A stretch of DNA of 64,000 bases from Lysobacter sp. FW306-1B-D06B (GCF_038446665.1 NZ_CP151802.1:3472001-3536000), one strand, 5' to 3'; shown: positions 18,100-27,603, numbered from the stretch's first letter. Program-made: numbers and translations. The notes: a model not told the origin generated them from the letters alone.

Positions 18100-19161
18100 A
18101 TGCGCATCCCTTCCTGGCTTCTGGGCACCGTCCTGCTCCTCGCCGGTTGCGCGAGCAGAGGACCCTCCATGCAAGACCACATCGATGCGCTGATGCGCCA
18201 GTACGACGGCCCCGTCCCGGGCGCTTCGGTGCTGGTGCTGCGCGACGGCGACGCCGTGGTGCGCCGCACTTACGGCATGGCGGACCTGGAAGCGGGCGTC
18301 GCCGCCACGCCGGCCACTCACTACCGCCTCGCCTCGATCAGCAAGCAGTTCACCGCCACGGCCGTGCTGCTGCTTGCGCAGGACGGCCGGCTCGGCCTGG
18401 ACGATCCGGTCCGACGCTGGCTCCCGTCCCTGCCCGCCGCAGCGGACACGGTGACGATCCGCCACCTGCTCACGCACACCTCGGGCCTGATCGACTACGA
18501 GGACGTGATGGACCCGGCCGATCCGCGCCAGGTGCATGACGCCGACGTGCTGCGATTGCTCGAATCGCAGGACCGCACGTACTTCGCGCCCGGTGCCGGC
18601 TATCGCTACAGCAACAGCGGCTATGCGCTGCTGGCGTTGATCGTGGAGCGCGCGTCAGGCCAGCGCTATGCGCAGTTCCTGCGCGAGCGGATCTTCCTGC
18701 CGCTGCACATGGACGATGCGGTCGCGTTCGAGGCGGGCATCTCGCAGGTGCGCGATCGCGCCTACGGCTACAGCTTCGTGGACGGCGCATGGAAACGCAC
18801 CGACCAGAGCACGACCAGTGCGGTGCTCGGCGACGGCGGCATCTATGCCTCGATCGACGATCTGGCGAAGTGGGACGCGGCGCTCTACGACGGCCGGCTG
18901 CTTCCGGTGGAAACGTCGCGCGCGGCGTTCACGCCCGCCACGCAGACCGACGATCCGGACGTGCAGTACGGCTTCGGCTGGCGCATCACCGGTGAGACCC
19001 TGTGGCATTCGGGCGAAAGCATCGGTTTCCGCAACGTCATCGTGCGCTGGCCGAAACGCCATCTCACCGTCGTCGTGCTGACCAACCGCGACGATCCGGA
19101 ACCTTATGAGACGGCGAAGAAGATCAGTGCGCTGGCAATGCGCGATCCGGCTCCGCGCTGA
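18100..19161 (+). CDS. Serine hydrolase lipoprotein, class C beta-lactamase/S12 family
   Basis: The 353-residue protein has a lipoprotein signal with lipobox LLAGC (Cys17), so it is probably a membrane-anchored periplasmic enzyme. The S12 fold is shown by S-x-x-K (S79-ISK82), the HLLTHTSGL segment typical of the family, YSN (in YRYSNSGYALL), and a C-terminal HSGE in place of the KTG triad. Family members are D,D-carboxypeptidases, D-aminopeptidases, esterases or beta-lactamases; the sequence alone does not decide. Its place among peptidoglycan-peptide genes suggests a D-amino-acid peptide substrate. It converges with the dipeptidase gene, 4 bp apart. Confidence 0.82.
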   Translation: MRIPSWLLGTVLLLAGCASRGPSMQDHIDALMRQYDGPVPGASVLVLRDGDAVVRRTYGMADLEAGVAATPATHYRLASISKQFTATAVLLLAQDGRLGLDDPVRRWLPSLPAAADTVTIRHLLTHTSGLIDYEDVMDPADPRQVHDADVLRLLESQDRTYFAPGAGYRYSNSGYALLALIVERASGQRYAQFLRERIFLPLHMDDAVAFEAGISQVRDRAYGYSFVDGAWKRTDQSTTSAVLGDGGIYASIDDLAKWDAALYDGRLLPVETSRAAFTPATQTDDPDVQYGFGWRITGETLWHSGESIGFRNVIVRWPKRHLTVVVLTNRDDPEPYETAKKISALAMRDPAPR

Positions 19162-19165
19162 TCGA

Positions 19166-19870
19166 CTACCGGATCGGCACGTCGTAGAACACCTTCGGCG
19201 CCGGTTCCGGATCGAGCGTGTAGTGCCACCACTCCATCGGGTAGTTGCGCAGGCCCGCGCTGCGCATCGCTTCGCGCAGGCGTTCGCGGTTGGCGCGCTG
19301 CTGCGGTGTCGCGCGCGGCGAATCAGTGTTGGCCAGCGGATCGAAGAAGTCGAACGGCGTGCCCATGTCGAGCGGCGAACACGCGCCTGCCGCGTCGCAT
19401 TGCATCAGCGTGAGATCGATCGTCGCTCCGCGACTGTGTCCCGAGGTCGGCGAAATGTACTCGCCCAGCAGGTCGCGCTTCTCCAACGCCGGGTAGTAGT
19501 CCGGCTTCGTACGCTGATCGTCGTCGTGCGCCCAAGCGATGAATCGACGAACCGCGCGCGCGGGACGGTAGCAATCGTAGATGCGCAGGCGCAGGCCTTG
19601 CGCACGCAGCACAGCTTCGGCGCGCTGGATCGCCTGCGCGGCCGGCGCGAGCAGGTAGCAGCGCGGTGCGCCGTAGCCGTCGACGGGTGCGCCGGTGAAG
19701 TTGTCGTGGCCGGCGTAGCGGATGTCGAGATCGATGTCCGGAACGAGCGTGCGCAGATCCACCAAACCCGCGGCTTCGGGCGTGGCGGCCGGCGATACGT
19801 TCATCGTTGGCGTGGACGCGCAGCCGGCGAAGCAGAGCAGCGCGACGGCCGCGAGCGCGCCGCCGTGCAT
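19166..19870 (-). CDS. D-Ala-D-Ala dipeptidase, VanX/DdpX family lipoprotein
   Basis: The 234-residue protein hydrolyses D-alanyl-D-alanine in this family. It starts MHGGALAAVALLCFAGC, a lipoprotein signal, so it acts in the periplasm, unlike cytoplasmic VanX. The zinc and catalytic positions are visible: SGHSRGATID (His and Asp ligands) and EWWHY (catalytic Glu and third His ligand). YRPARAVRRF is the conserved substrate-side loop. Its ATG overlaps the TGA of the upstream serine hydrolase (TGATG), indicating translational coupling. In this setting it would release D-Ala from cell-wall peptides. Vancomycin resistance is unlikely because no vanHA genes are near. Confidence 0.88.
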   Translation of the reverse strand: MHGGALAAVALLCFAGCASTPTMNVSPAATPEAAGLVDLRTLVPDIDLDIRYAGHDNFTGAPVDGYGAPRCYLLAPAAQAIQRAEAVLRAQGLRLRIYDCYRPARAVRRFIAWAHDDDQRTKPDYYPALEKRDLLGEYISPTSGHSRGATIDLTLMQCDAAGACSPLDMGTPFDFFDPLANTDSPRATPQQRANRERLREAMRSAGLRNYPMEWWHYTLDPEPAPKVFYDVPIR

Positions 19871-21417
19871 CACGGGCAGTTCCCGACGCGCTCGAACGCG
19901 AGGTCTTCGTAGTCGTAGCTGAAATCGGCCTGCGGATCGACCTTCGCCATGCGCAACCCGTTGCCAGCCATGTCGAGCCAGGCCTCGGCGTCCACGCTCG
20001 GATCGTCCCAGTCGACGAGCCAGCGATCGCCGACCTTCTGCACCACGCCGTCCAGCTGCGGCGACTTGCGCGCGCGCAGGCGAACCGCATCGCCATCGCG
20101 ACACAACGTCACTTCGCCGAACCAGGGATCGCGGTACACGCCCAGGTGCGGAGCGAGTTCCTTCGCGGTGGCACGACGGCGACGCGACGTATCCGGCGCC
20201 TTTTCGGCGGCGGGTCGGGCCGCTTCTTCCTTCTCAAGCAGGCCTGCGTAATGCGCGACGGACAGCGCGGGATCGCCCGAGGTGTAGCGCTTGACCAGAA
20301 CCTGCGTCAGTGCGGTGCGCGCATCTTCACCCTCGCCGTTGATGAGGATGACGAAGCCGGCGCCCTTGTCGGGCAGCATCGTCACCGCCGAGTACATGCC
20401 CATCAACGTGCCGGTGTGCGCGACCTTGAACACGCCGTCCACGTCGGCCAGCCGCCATCCGTAACCGTACGCGGAGAAGTGACTGTGGTCCCATTCGCGC
20501 ATGCGCTTGGAAACGGGCATCGGCATCTGCGGCGCCCACAGGGCCTGGCGTTGTTCCTGCGAAAGCCAGCCGGCGTTCTTCGCCTCCGGCTTCAGCCAGT
20601 TGGCGGTCCAGCGCAGCATGTCGTTGAGGCTGCAGCGCACGCCGCCGGCGGGGTCCATCGTGGTGGCGCGCACGATGTCGCCGTCGCTGCGCACCGGAAC
20701 GTTGCGCTCGCCTTCGCGACGGTGCGGCTGGGCGACGTTGCCGACCTCGCGCCGGTTCCATTCGCCGATCTGGCAGCGCGTCATGCCCAGCGGTTCGAAC
20801 ACTTCGCGTCGAACCAGCGTTTCGTACGACGCGCCGCCCGCCGCGGCGGCGACTTCGCCGGCGACGATGTACATCAGGTTGTCGTAGTCGTAGCCCGACC
20901 GGAAACTGCGGTACGGCTTGAGGTAGGCAAGCCCATGGATGATGTCCGCCCGCGTGAACGTGTTCGGCTCCGGCCACAGCATCAGATCGCCCGCGCCGGC
21001 GCGCAGGCCGCTGTTGTGAATCAGCAGGTCCCGCACCTGCATCTGCTGGCCCACCCACGCGTCATGCATGCGGAATTGCGGCAGCCACTTCACGACCGGG
21101 TCGTCCCAGCGCAGCTTGCCGGCGTCGACCAGCCGCGCCAGCGTCGCGGTGGTCATCGACTTGCTGTTCGAAGCGACCTTGAACAAGGTGTCCGCGTCGA
21201 TGCGTTCGCCCTCGCCCGCCACGAGTTCGCCCGCCGTGCGCGAGTACACCACGCGCCCATCCTCGACGATGCCCAGCGCGAGCCCGGGAAGGCGATAACG
21301 CGCGACGACGTCGTCGAAGATCGCATCGACCGCGGCGCGATCGGTTTGCGCGTGCGCCGGCAGCCACGCCAGCGACAGGGCCAGGAGGAAGCCGCGGAAA
21401 CGTCGCTCAGGTTTCAT
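19870..21417 (-). CDS. Secreted serine hydrolase, class C beta-lactamase/S12 family with C-terminal domain
   Basis: The 515-residue protein starts MKPERRFRGF with a cleavable signal peptide ending AHA. The S12 catalytic set is S-x-S-K within VASNSKSMTT, YDYDN in place of YxN, and HTGT in place of KTG. Beyond the catalytic domain (about residues 25-370) there is a charged linker and a small beta domain (about 410-515, with HLGVYRDPWFG), as in D-aminopeptidase-like members. ATG 21417 overlaps the stop of the decarboxylase gene by 11 nt, so the two are co-translated. Its likely role, inferred from neighbours, is removing D-residues from muropeptides in the periplasm. Confidence 0.83.
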   Translation of the reverse strand: MKPERRFRGFLLALSLAWLPAHAQTDRAAVDAIFDDVVARYRLPGLALGIVEDGRVVYSRTAGELVAGEGERIDADTLFKVASNSKSMTTATLARLVDAGKLRWDDPVVKWLPQFRMHDAWVGQQMQVRDLLIHNSGLRAGAGDLMLWPEPNTFTRADIIHGLAYLKPYRSFRSGYDYDNLMYIVAGEVAAAAGGASYETLVRREVFEPLGMTRCQIGEWNRREVGNVAQPHRREGERNVPVRSDGDIVRATTMDPAGGVRCSLNDMLRWTANWLKPEAKNAGWLSQEQRQALWAPQMPMPVSKRMREWDHSHFSAYGYGWRLADVDGVFKVAHTGTLMGMYSAVTMLPDKGAGFVILINGEGEDARTALTQVLVKRYTSGDPALSVAHYAGLLEKEEAARPAAEKAPDTSRRRRATAKELAPHLGVYRDPWFGEVTLCRDGDAVRLRARKSPQLDGVVQKVGDRWLVDWDDPSVDAEAWLDMAGNGLRMAKVDPQADFSYDYEDLAFERVGNCP

Positions 21418-22672
21418 GCCATGCCTGCGCAAGCTGCTCGCCGGCGATCATCTCCTCGAAAGTCTGGCGCCGACGGATGATCGCGTAGCGGCCGTCGTCG
21501 AGCAGAACTTCCGCGATGAGCGGCCGCGAATTGTAGGTGGATGCCATGGACGCACCGTACGCGCCCGCGGCGCCGATCAGCAACAGATCGCCGGCCTCAC
21601 AAGTCGGCAGGGCGCGATCGCGGGCGAAGGTGTCGCCGGTTTCGCACACCGGCCCGACCACGTCGTAACGCGCCGTCCCGCTGCGATCGTGCAGCGGCAC
21701 GATCTCGTGCCAGGCGTCGTAGAGCGAAGGGCGCAACAGGTCGTTCATCGCTGCGTCCACCACGAGGAAGCTGCGGTCCGTGCCGTGCTTGACGCGGATC
21801 GCGCGCGTCAGCAACACGCCCGCTTCCGCCACCAGGTATCGACCTGGTTCGAGCACCAGCGTTCCGCCGAAATCGGCGAAGGTCTCGCGCACGAGCGCGG
21901 CGTAGTCTTCGATCGGAATCGGCCGATCCACACCGCGCCGGTACGCGACGCCCAAGCCGCCGCCGATGTCCACGCTGGCGATGCAATGGCCGGCTTCTTC
22001 CAGCTGCCGCCTGAAGTCGTCGACACGGCGCAGCGCCTCGCGGAACGGATCCAGGCTGAGGATCTGTGAACCGATGTGCGCGTGCAGGCCATCCAGGCGC
22101 ACATGGCTCATCGACGCCGCCGCGGCGAACCAGCCACGCGCCTCGTCGATGGAGACGCCGAACTTGTTCTCCGCCTTGCCCGTGGAGATCTTCGCGTGTG
22201 TCTGCGCGTCGACGTCCGGGTTGATGCGCACCGCGGCACGCGCGGTCACACCGCGTGCGCTGGCGATGCGTTGCAGCAGTGCGAGCTCGTCCGTCGATTC
22301 GACGTTGAAGCGCCATACGCCCGCATCCAGCGCCGCGCCGATCTCTTCGCCCGTCTTGCCAACGCCGGAGAAGACGATGCATGCGGCGGGAATGCCCGCC
22401 TTCAGGCTGCGCTGCATCTCGCCGAGCGACACGATGTCGGCACCGACGCCCTGCTGCGCCATCAACTGCAGGATCGCGATGTTCGAATTGGCCTTGACCG
22501 CGTAGCAGATGCGCAGGTCGAGGCCGTGGAATGCGCTTCGCAGCCCGGAGATACGCCCGCGGATCGCGTTGGCCGAGTAGGCGTAGAAGGGCGTCTGGAT
22601 CTTCGTTGCGAGGACGTCCAGATCGACGCCCTCGAACGTCCTCGCGTCGGCCACGTCTGCAGTGACGGTCAT
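21407..22672 (-). CDS. LysA-like PLP decarboxylase (diaminopimelate decarboxylase family)
   Basis: The 421-residue fold-type III PLP enzyme shows the PLP lysine in CYAVKAN, the glycine loop in VDIGGGLGV, EPGRYLV, and the substrate-side CETGD and GAYGASMASTYN motifs of diaminopimelate decarboxylases. It would convert meso-DAP to lysine. It sits between a TonB receptor and a periplasmic hydrolase, away from lysine biosynthesis genes, so a catabolic role on DAP released from peptidoglycan is plausible. The start is taken at ATG 22672 (GGAAG ribosome site); ATG 22684 is an alternative that adds four residues. It follows a perfect 12-bp hairpin after the receptor gene. Other members of this fold act on ornithine, arginine or carboxyspermidine, but the CETGD/GAYG set favours DAP. 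Confidence 0.85.
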   Translation of the reverse strand: MTVTADVADARTFEGVDLDVLATKIQTPFYAYSANAIRGRISGLRSAFHGLDLRICYAVKANSNIAILQLMAQQGVGADIVSLGEMQRSLKAGIPAACIVFSGVGKTGEEIGAALDAGVWRFNVESTDELALLQRIASARGVTARAAVRINPDVDAQTHAKISTGKAENKFGVSIDEARGWFAAAASMSHVRLDGLHAHIGSQILSLDPFREALRRVDDFRRQLEEAGHCIASVDIGGGLGVAYRRGVDRPIPIEDYAALVRETFADFGGTLVLEPGRYLVAEAGVLLTRAIRVKHGTDRSFLVVDAAMNDLLRPSLYDAWHEIVPLHDRSGTARYDVVGPVCETGDTFARDRALPTCEAGDLLLIGAAGAYGASMASTYNSRPLIAEVLLDDGRYAIIRRRQTFEEMIAGEQLAQAWHET

Positions 22673-22701
22673 CCTTACTTCCATTGTTCGTTGACCCGGA
22701 T

Positions 22702-22729
22702 GTCTGGCGGCGGATGTCCGCCGCCAGAC
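22702..22729. other. Perfect 12-bp intercistronic hairpin
   Basis: GTCTGGCGGCGG (22702-22713) and its exact complement (22718-22729) flank a 4-nt loop, between the stop of the receptor gene and the start of the decarboxylase gene. No T-run follows on either strand, so it is not an ordinary terminator. An RNA-processing or 3'-end-protecting role within the operon is likely. Confidence 0.6.
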
Positions 22730-22747
22730 ACGGGCATCAAGCGCGAC

Positions 22748-25700
22748 TCAGAAGCGCCAGCTCACCACGAGCTGCGCGTAACGAGGCGACTGCCAACGGG
22801 TTCCTTCCTCGAAGTACGGGCGATAGACACCGGGAGCCGCTTCGTAGCGCGAGTGGATGTTGATCTTTTCCTGGTTGTTGGTGAGGTTGAAGACCGAGAA
22901 GCGAACCTGCAGATCGGTCGTTTCCACCGGCAACTTCCAGGTCACGTTCGCGCCCAGCGTCCAGGTCCACGGCAGACGACCATAGGCCGCCATCGGGGTG
23001 TACTCGAACACGCGATCGGCATAGGAGCCGGTGCAGTTCTGCACGCAGATCCAGCCCGAGCCGCCGCTGCCGAACTCGTTGGTGAAGCTGCCCGCCGCGA
23101 TGCTGTCGTTGGGCCAAGCCACGCCGAAGGCCGTCACTGGGCCGCCCGACTGCGCCTGCAGGTTGGCGCCGAACGTCCACGTCTCGTTGAGTGCATAGCT
23201 GCCGCGCACCTTGATCTGGTGGCGGTGGTCGTTGAACAGATAGCCGTAGCGCTGGTTGTTGGCCGGGTGATCCCAGTGCTGCACCATGCCCGTGTCGCCG
23301 TAGCCGGTATCGGAGTTGACCGGGCCTTCGAAATTGCCCTCCGACTTGGACCACAGGTAGGAGGCATTGAGCGCCCACTTCGCATCCCACGCGCGGTCGA
23401 TCTGGAACTCCACCGCCTTGTAGGTACGTTCCGGGTCCCAGTAGCCGATCACCTCGCCACTTCCGCCCTTGCGATAGCCGTCCTTCGACGTATCGATGGT
23501 GATCCAGCCTTCGGTCTGGCAACCGATGCTTTCATCGCCCCAGATCGTCAGGCTCTCGCCGGGGTTGCCGATCGGAAACAACGTGCTGCCGGTCGGTCCG
23601 CACGGCGTGTGGTTGATGCGGATGTCGTCTAGCGCGCGTTCCATGCGCCGGTACGTGCCGTTGACACCCCACGACCACGCCGGATCGAGCATGGCCTGGT
23701 AGCCCAGGATCAACTCATCCTGATAGACCGCCTTGATGTCGCGGTCCACGCTCTGGCGCAGATCGCCGCCGCCGATGTTGAGGCGGGTGTCCACCGGGCC
23801 GATCTGCGGGCCGAGCACGGGCGCCATGTAGGCCGCGCCGGTGACCGGGTTGGCCTGCTGACTCCACCCGTTGAGGGCGTAGTAGGTGTGCTCGTCGGTG
23901 AGGCCGCCGGCGAAAGTCACGTTGATGTTGTTGGTGACGGGCAGGTAATAGCGGCCCAGGTTGCCGTACACCTTGGTGCTGCCGTCGCCCTTCATGTCCC
24001 ACGAGAAGCCGCCGCGCGGGGCGACCATGTCGTCGATCTTGATGAAGCTCTCGCCGGTGGCCGTCCGGTTGTCGAAGCTGTCCCAGCGCACGCCCAGGTT
24101 GACCAGCAGGTTGGGCGTGATGTTCCAGTTGTCCTCGATGTAGAAGGCATTGGCCTCCGTTTCGAAGGTGCCGCCCTGCAGGCGCCTGCGCGCATCGATG
24201 GCCTGGGTGACACCGGGCGGCACGAATGCGTTCGACGTGTCCCAGATTTCCTGGCCCGGCGTGACGGTGATGGCGGTGTAGGTCTGGCCCTCCGGTCCCG
24301 GATAACGCGAGGACTGCTCGGTGGTCATCAACTCGCGATCGAAACCGAACCGCAGCAGGTGATCCCCCAGACTCCATTCGAAGTCCAGGCGCGAGGCTTC
24401 GCGTTCGTCGTCACGCTGGACCACCGAGTTGCCGGTCGGATGGCAGCCCAGCACAGGCCTGCCCATGGAGGCGTAGATCGCCGAGTAGCTGGAGCCGGCC
24501 GTCACGCGGCTGCACTGCTCGTCCAATGCCGAACGCACGAAGCTGCTGCGGTTGTTGATGCCGTACATCGCCTTGGCGACGAAGTTCTCGGTCATGTGAC
24601 CGGTGTAGGTGAGCGACCAGTTGTCACCGCCCGTCGTGGAGAAGCTGTCGCCCTGGTACGCGCCGATCTGGTTGGCGGCGAAGTTGTAGTTGTAAGCCGA
24701 CAGATCCGCGTCGGACTTGTCGGAGAAGGCCAGCAGTTCGAGCAGGTGGTTGTCGGTGATGTTCCAGTCCAGCTTGGCGCCCCAGAACCCGTCGTCCGAG
24801 TCGCTGGTCGTCCAGGTGTTGCCGGGATCGTTGGTATAGCGCTCACCGAAGTCGCGTTGCTCGTACATCGCGAACAGGAACAGGCGATCACGCACCAGGG
24901 GGCCGGACGCCCAGACGTTGGCCTTGGTGAACTGCTGCTCGTCGCGGCTGGCCAGCGCGTGGACGGTGCCGTCGCGGTGGTACTGGTCATCGGCCGAGGA
25001 CCGCATCGCGGCCGGCTCGAACGTGATCTCCACACCGCCTTCGACTTCGTTGCTGCCCGAACGCGTGATCGTGTTGACCACGCCGCCCGTGCTGCGACCG
25101 AACTCGACTGAGTAGCCGCCCGTCTTCACCTGGAATTCGCGATAGAACGCGAACGGAACGCTGGAGAATCCTTGCCTGGTGTAGAAATCGGTAACGTTCA
25201 GGCCGTTGATGTACACGGCGTTCTCGGCCACCGAGGAGCCACTGAACGAGAGTCCGCCGAAGGTCGAATTGCCCGCCTGCGCGCCGGGCGCGAGCTGCGC
25301 GACTGCTTCGACGCTCTGCTGCACCGGCAGGCGCGCGAGTTCCTCGCGGGTGATGTTGGTCGCCGTCTCGATGGAGCGCACGTCGACGCGGTTCACCACG
25401 CGTGAGCCCACGACCTGCACGGCGGCGAGGTTGACGACCTCACCCTGCGCGCCGAGATTCACCGTGGTGTTGCCGCCCAGCGCGACATTGACCGCGACCG
25501 CCTCGCCGACCGCTTGCCCGTCGCGAACCACCTGCAGGCGGTAGTCGCCCACCGGCAATTGGCCCAGTCGATACGTCCCGTCGGAACCGACCGTCACGGT
25601 GCGGCTCAGTCCGGTGGCGTTGTTGACGACGGTGATCTGGTCGCCCGCGCTTGCGCGACCGCCAACCGAACCGGTGACGTTCTGTGCATACGCCATGGGC

Positions 25701-25768
25701 GCCATGGATCCCAGGCAGGCACCCAGCGCCAGCCCCAATACTGCCTTGCGGAAAACCTTGCCGCTCAT
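22748..25768 (-). CDS. TonB-dependent receptor, Oar-like, with N-terminal carboxypeptidase-regulatory-like domain
   Basis: This 1,006-residue outer-membrane receptor starts MSGKVFRKAVLG with a signal peptide cleaved after YAQ. Residues about 30-105 form a carboxypeptidase-regulatory-like beta domain (VTGSVGGRASAGDQITV...LPVGDYRLQVV). A plug follows (about 115-235, LPVQQSVEAVAQLAPGAQ, VYINGLNVTDFY), then a large barrel ending in RF (LVVSWRF). It should import a large substrate with TonB energy. Genes on both sides act on peptidoglycan peptides, so muropeptides or oligopeptides are the inferred cargo. ATG 25768 has a GGGAGGGGA ribosome site; a TTG six bases earlier is in frame. Its ligand cannot be read from sequence. 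Confidence 0.9.
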   Translation of the reverse strand: MSGKVFRKAVLGLALGACLGSMAPMAYAQNVTGSVGGRASAGDQITVVNNATGLSRTVTVGSDGTYRLGQLPVGDYRLQVVRDGQAVGEAVAVNVALGGNTTVNLGAQGEVVNLAAVQVVGSRVVNRVDVRSIETATNITREELARLPVQQSVEAVAQLAPGAQAGNSTFGGLSFSGSSVAENAVYINGLNVTDFYTRQGFSSVPFAFYREFQVKTGGYSVEFGRSTGGVVNTITRSGSNEVEGGVEITFEPAAMRSSADDQYHRDGTVHALASRDEQQFTKANVWASGPLVRDRLFLFAMYEQRDFGERYTNDPGNTWTTSDSDDGFWGAKLDWNITDNHLLELLAFSDKSDADLSAYNYNFAANQIGAYQGDSFSTTGGDNWSLTYTGHMTENFVAKAMYGINNRSSFVRSALDEQCSRVTAGSSYSAIYASMGRPVLGCHPTGNSVVQRDDEREASRLDFEWSLGDHLLRFGFDRELMTTEQSSRYPGPEGQTYTAITVTPGQEIWDTSNAFVPPGVTQAIDARRRLQGGTFETEANAFYIEDNWNITPNLLVNLGVRWDSFDNRTATGESFIKIDDMVAPRGGFSWDMKGDGSTKVYGNLGRYYLPVTNNINVTFAGGLTDEHTYYALNGWSQQANPVTGAAYMAPVLGPQIGPVDTRLNIGGGDLRQSVDRDIKAVYQDELILGYQAMLDPAWSWGVNGTYRRMERALDDIRINHTPCGPTGSTLFPIGNPGESLTIWGDESIGCQTEGWITIDTSKDGYRKGGSGEVIGYWDPERTYKAVEFQIDRAWDAKWALNASYLWSKSEGNFEGPVNSDTGYGDTGMVQHWDHPANNQRYGYLFNDHRHQIKVRGSYALNETWTFGANLQAQSGGPVTAFGVAWPNDSIAAGSFTNEFGSGGSGWICVQNCTGSYADRVFEYTPMAAYGRLPWTWTLGANVTWKLPVETTDLQVRFSVFNLTNNQEKINIHSRYEAAPGVYRPYFEEGTRWQSPRYAQLVVSWRF

Positions 25769-25813
25769 CCCCAATCCCCTCCCTCAAAGGTTGAATGTAT
25801 TTCCCGTAGACCT

Positions 25814-27280
25814 TCAGCCAGGCGCGTGCAGCACCTGCGCTTCAAAGCTGTATTCCCACTGGTCGAAGTAGAGGTTTCCCCCTGACCACTCGACTTCGCC
25901 GCGTTGCGAATCCACGGTCTCCGACCGCATGTGCTGCTTGGCCGGCACGAAGTCCGTGCCGTAGTCGTCGTTGAAAGTCAGGCGGTACGCGTCCAGGCCG
26001 CCGAGGTAGAACCACTCCACGTCCGGATCGCGCGCGCCCTTGAACTGCCCGGTCGTCACGTCCATCGGCACCCAGCCGTAGGGCTCCAGGTACAGCGCGC
26101 CCCAGTCGTGCAGGTTGTCGTAGGTGCCGTCGGAATAGACCATGCCGGACTGCCAGCGCGACGGGATGCCGTTCATGCGCAGCAGCGTCATCAGCAGCAG
26201 CGTCTGCTGGCCGCAGTCGGCATGGCCGGCGTGCAGCGCGTAATCGCTGATGTTGGTGATGGTGGAGTACTCGCGCGCGCCGCCCCAGGGAATGCGGTCG
26301 ACCGCTTCGAACAGCTTGCGCGCGATGCGGTACGGATTCTTTTCATCGCCCACGACCTGCTGCGAGAACGCGCGCATCTGGTCGGTGAAGACGATGTGCG
26401 GCGGACGCTGCGCCAGGTACGGCGCGAGGTCGGGGCGGTTGGCGACGGCAACGACCTTGTCCGGATCGATGACGTGGTGTTCGCCGAACACCGTGAGTTC
26501 GTAGCTGATCGAGAACGTCGTCGGCTTGCCGGCCACGGCGGGCTGCTCGAGGTACACCGTGCGCTGCTGCGTCGACTCCGGCGCGATGCGGTGCTTCGCC
26601 GGCGTGCTGGACGCGAATCGGATACCTTCCTGCCGGCCCGGCAGCGCACGCGGATACGGAATCCAGGCGCGCACGGTCTCGCCCGCGGGCACAGCGTCCG
26701 CATCGACCGTGATGCCCTGCGTCACCCGAACGCGACGCGGCGCGACGCTCGACGTGCCACTGCGGCGCGCGTCGGCGACGGCTTCGTCGTGGTACGCGTT
26801 GGCGTTCTCCATCGGCCCGTCGTTGCGCTGGAACGGCGTGGCGCGGCGCGCGAGCGCCTCGGGGCTGACGCGGAACAGGTTCGACACCGAGCGATTGAAG
26901 TACCAGGGCGTTCCGTCGATGACGAGGTGCTCGAGCTGGTTCGATGCGGTCCAGCGTGCGAACTCGTCATCGCGCAGGTCCGGAATGGATTCGCGCAGCT
27001 TCGCCTTCGCCTGATCCGCGGTGAGCGTGAAGTCCAGTCGGATGCGGCGCATGCGTTCGCGCTGGAATTCCAGGTCGGCGCGGGTGGCGGCATCAAGGCC
27101 CGGCTTGGCGAGTGCCGTATCGATGCGGGTCTGCGCGCCGCTGAAATCGCCGGCGTCGATCCGCACGACGATCTCAGGAAGCGGCGACGACGTGGCGGTG
27201 ATCGCCGCATCCGTGGCGACCATGGCGGCCAGCGCGATGACGGCCGCGGCCAGGACGTGCCGGGGGCGCGTCCGGGGCAT
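25814..27280 (-). CDS. Secreted transglutaminase-like protein
   Basis: The 488-residue protein starts MPRTRPRHVLAAAV with an N-terminal signal/anchor. The C-terminal half is a transglutaminase-core (papain-like) domain: Cys in ADCGQQTLL, His in YDNLHDWGALYL and Asp in VPMDVTTG form the expected triad. The N-terminal half has a helical region (QRERMRRIRLDF...) and a beta domain (VRAWIPYPRALPGRQ). Bacterial members are usually peptidases or amidases acting on crosslinked peptides. It lies 45 bp upstream of the TonB receptor gene on the same strand, so it probably opens this operon and acts in the periplasm. ATG 27280 is chosen over 27322 because it places the hydrophobic segment at the N-terminus. 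Confidence 0.78.
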   Translation of the reverse strand: MPRTRPRHVLAAAVIALAAMVATDAAITATSSPLPEIVVRIDAGDFSGAQTRIDTALAKPGLDAATRADLEFQRERMRRIRLDFTLTADQAKAKLRESIPDLRDDEFARWTASNQLEHLVIDGTPWYFNRSVSNLFRVSPEALARRATPFQRNDGPMENANAYHDEAVADARRSGTSSVAPRRVRVTQGITVDADAVPAGETVRAWIPYPRALPGRQEGIRFASSTPAKHRIAPESTQQRTVYLEQPAVAGKPTTFSISYELTVFGEHHVIDPDKVVAVANRPDLAPYLAQRPPHIVFTDQMRAFSQQVVGDEKNPYRIARKLFEAVDRIPWGGAREYSTITNISDYALHAGHADCGQQTLLLMTLLRMNGIPSRWQSGMVYSDGTYDNLHDWGALYLEPYGWVPMDVTTGQFKGARDPDVEWFYLGGLDAYRLTFNDDYGTDFVPAKQHMRSETVDSQRGEVEWSGGNLYFDQWEYSFEAQVLHAPG

Positions 27281-27603
27281 TGGCGATCGCAGGGAAGACC
27301 GAAGACCGTCCACGCATGCCACTCACTGGGCGGCCGTTCTGGGGCCGTTCATCGCTGTGTAACATGGGAGGAGTACCCGGTCAATAATTTATTCTTGACT
27401 ATCGCAACAAAAGAAGTATCTATTCTGGCCCGAGCGGCCGCCCTACGTTCGGGCGGTCATGAGGGGACGCGATGATGGATGACGCTCAGGCCCAGGGCTG
27501 CCCGACCGGCAATGGCGCCGCGTTCCCGTCGTTTATGCCGGAACCCGACGCCCGCCCGGCGGCTCGCCCCGCCCGCCTCGGGCCGTTCGCGCCAGGACTT
27601 CGC
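27281..27603. promoter_or_regulatory. Divergent regulatory region of the two muropeptide gene arms
   Basis: This AT-rich stretch is flanked by the divergent transglutaminase and NlpC/P60 genes. On the plus strand TTGACT (27395-27400) is followed 16 nt later by TATCTA, or 20 nt later by TATTCT. On the minus strand TTGACC (27384-27379) has TACACA 17 nt downstream. A hairpin CCGCCC-TACGTTC-GGGCGG lies near 27439-27457. The in-frame ATG at 27472, with a GAGGGG ribosome site, is an alternative start of the NlpC/P60 gene. The hairpin could be an operator for the RpiR-type regulator encoded at 30186; this is inference. Confidence 0.4.

Noticed and set aside
19166..19870. VanX as part of a vancomycin-resistance cluster
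   Set aside because: No vanH, vanA, vanR or vanS genes are near, and the protein is a periplasmic lipoprotein in a peptide-degrading context.
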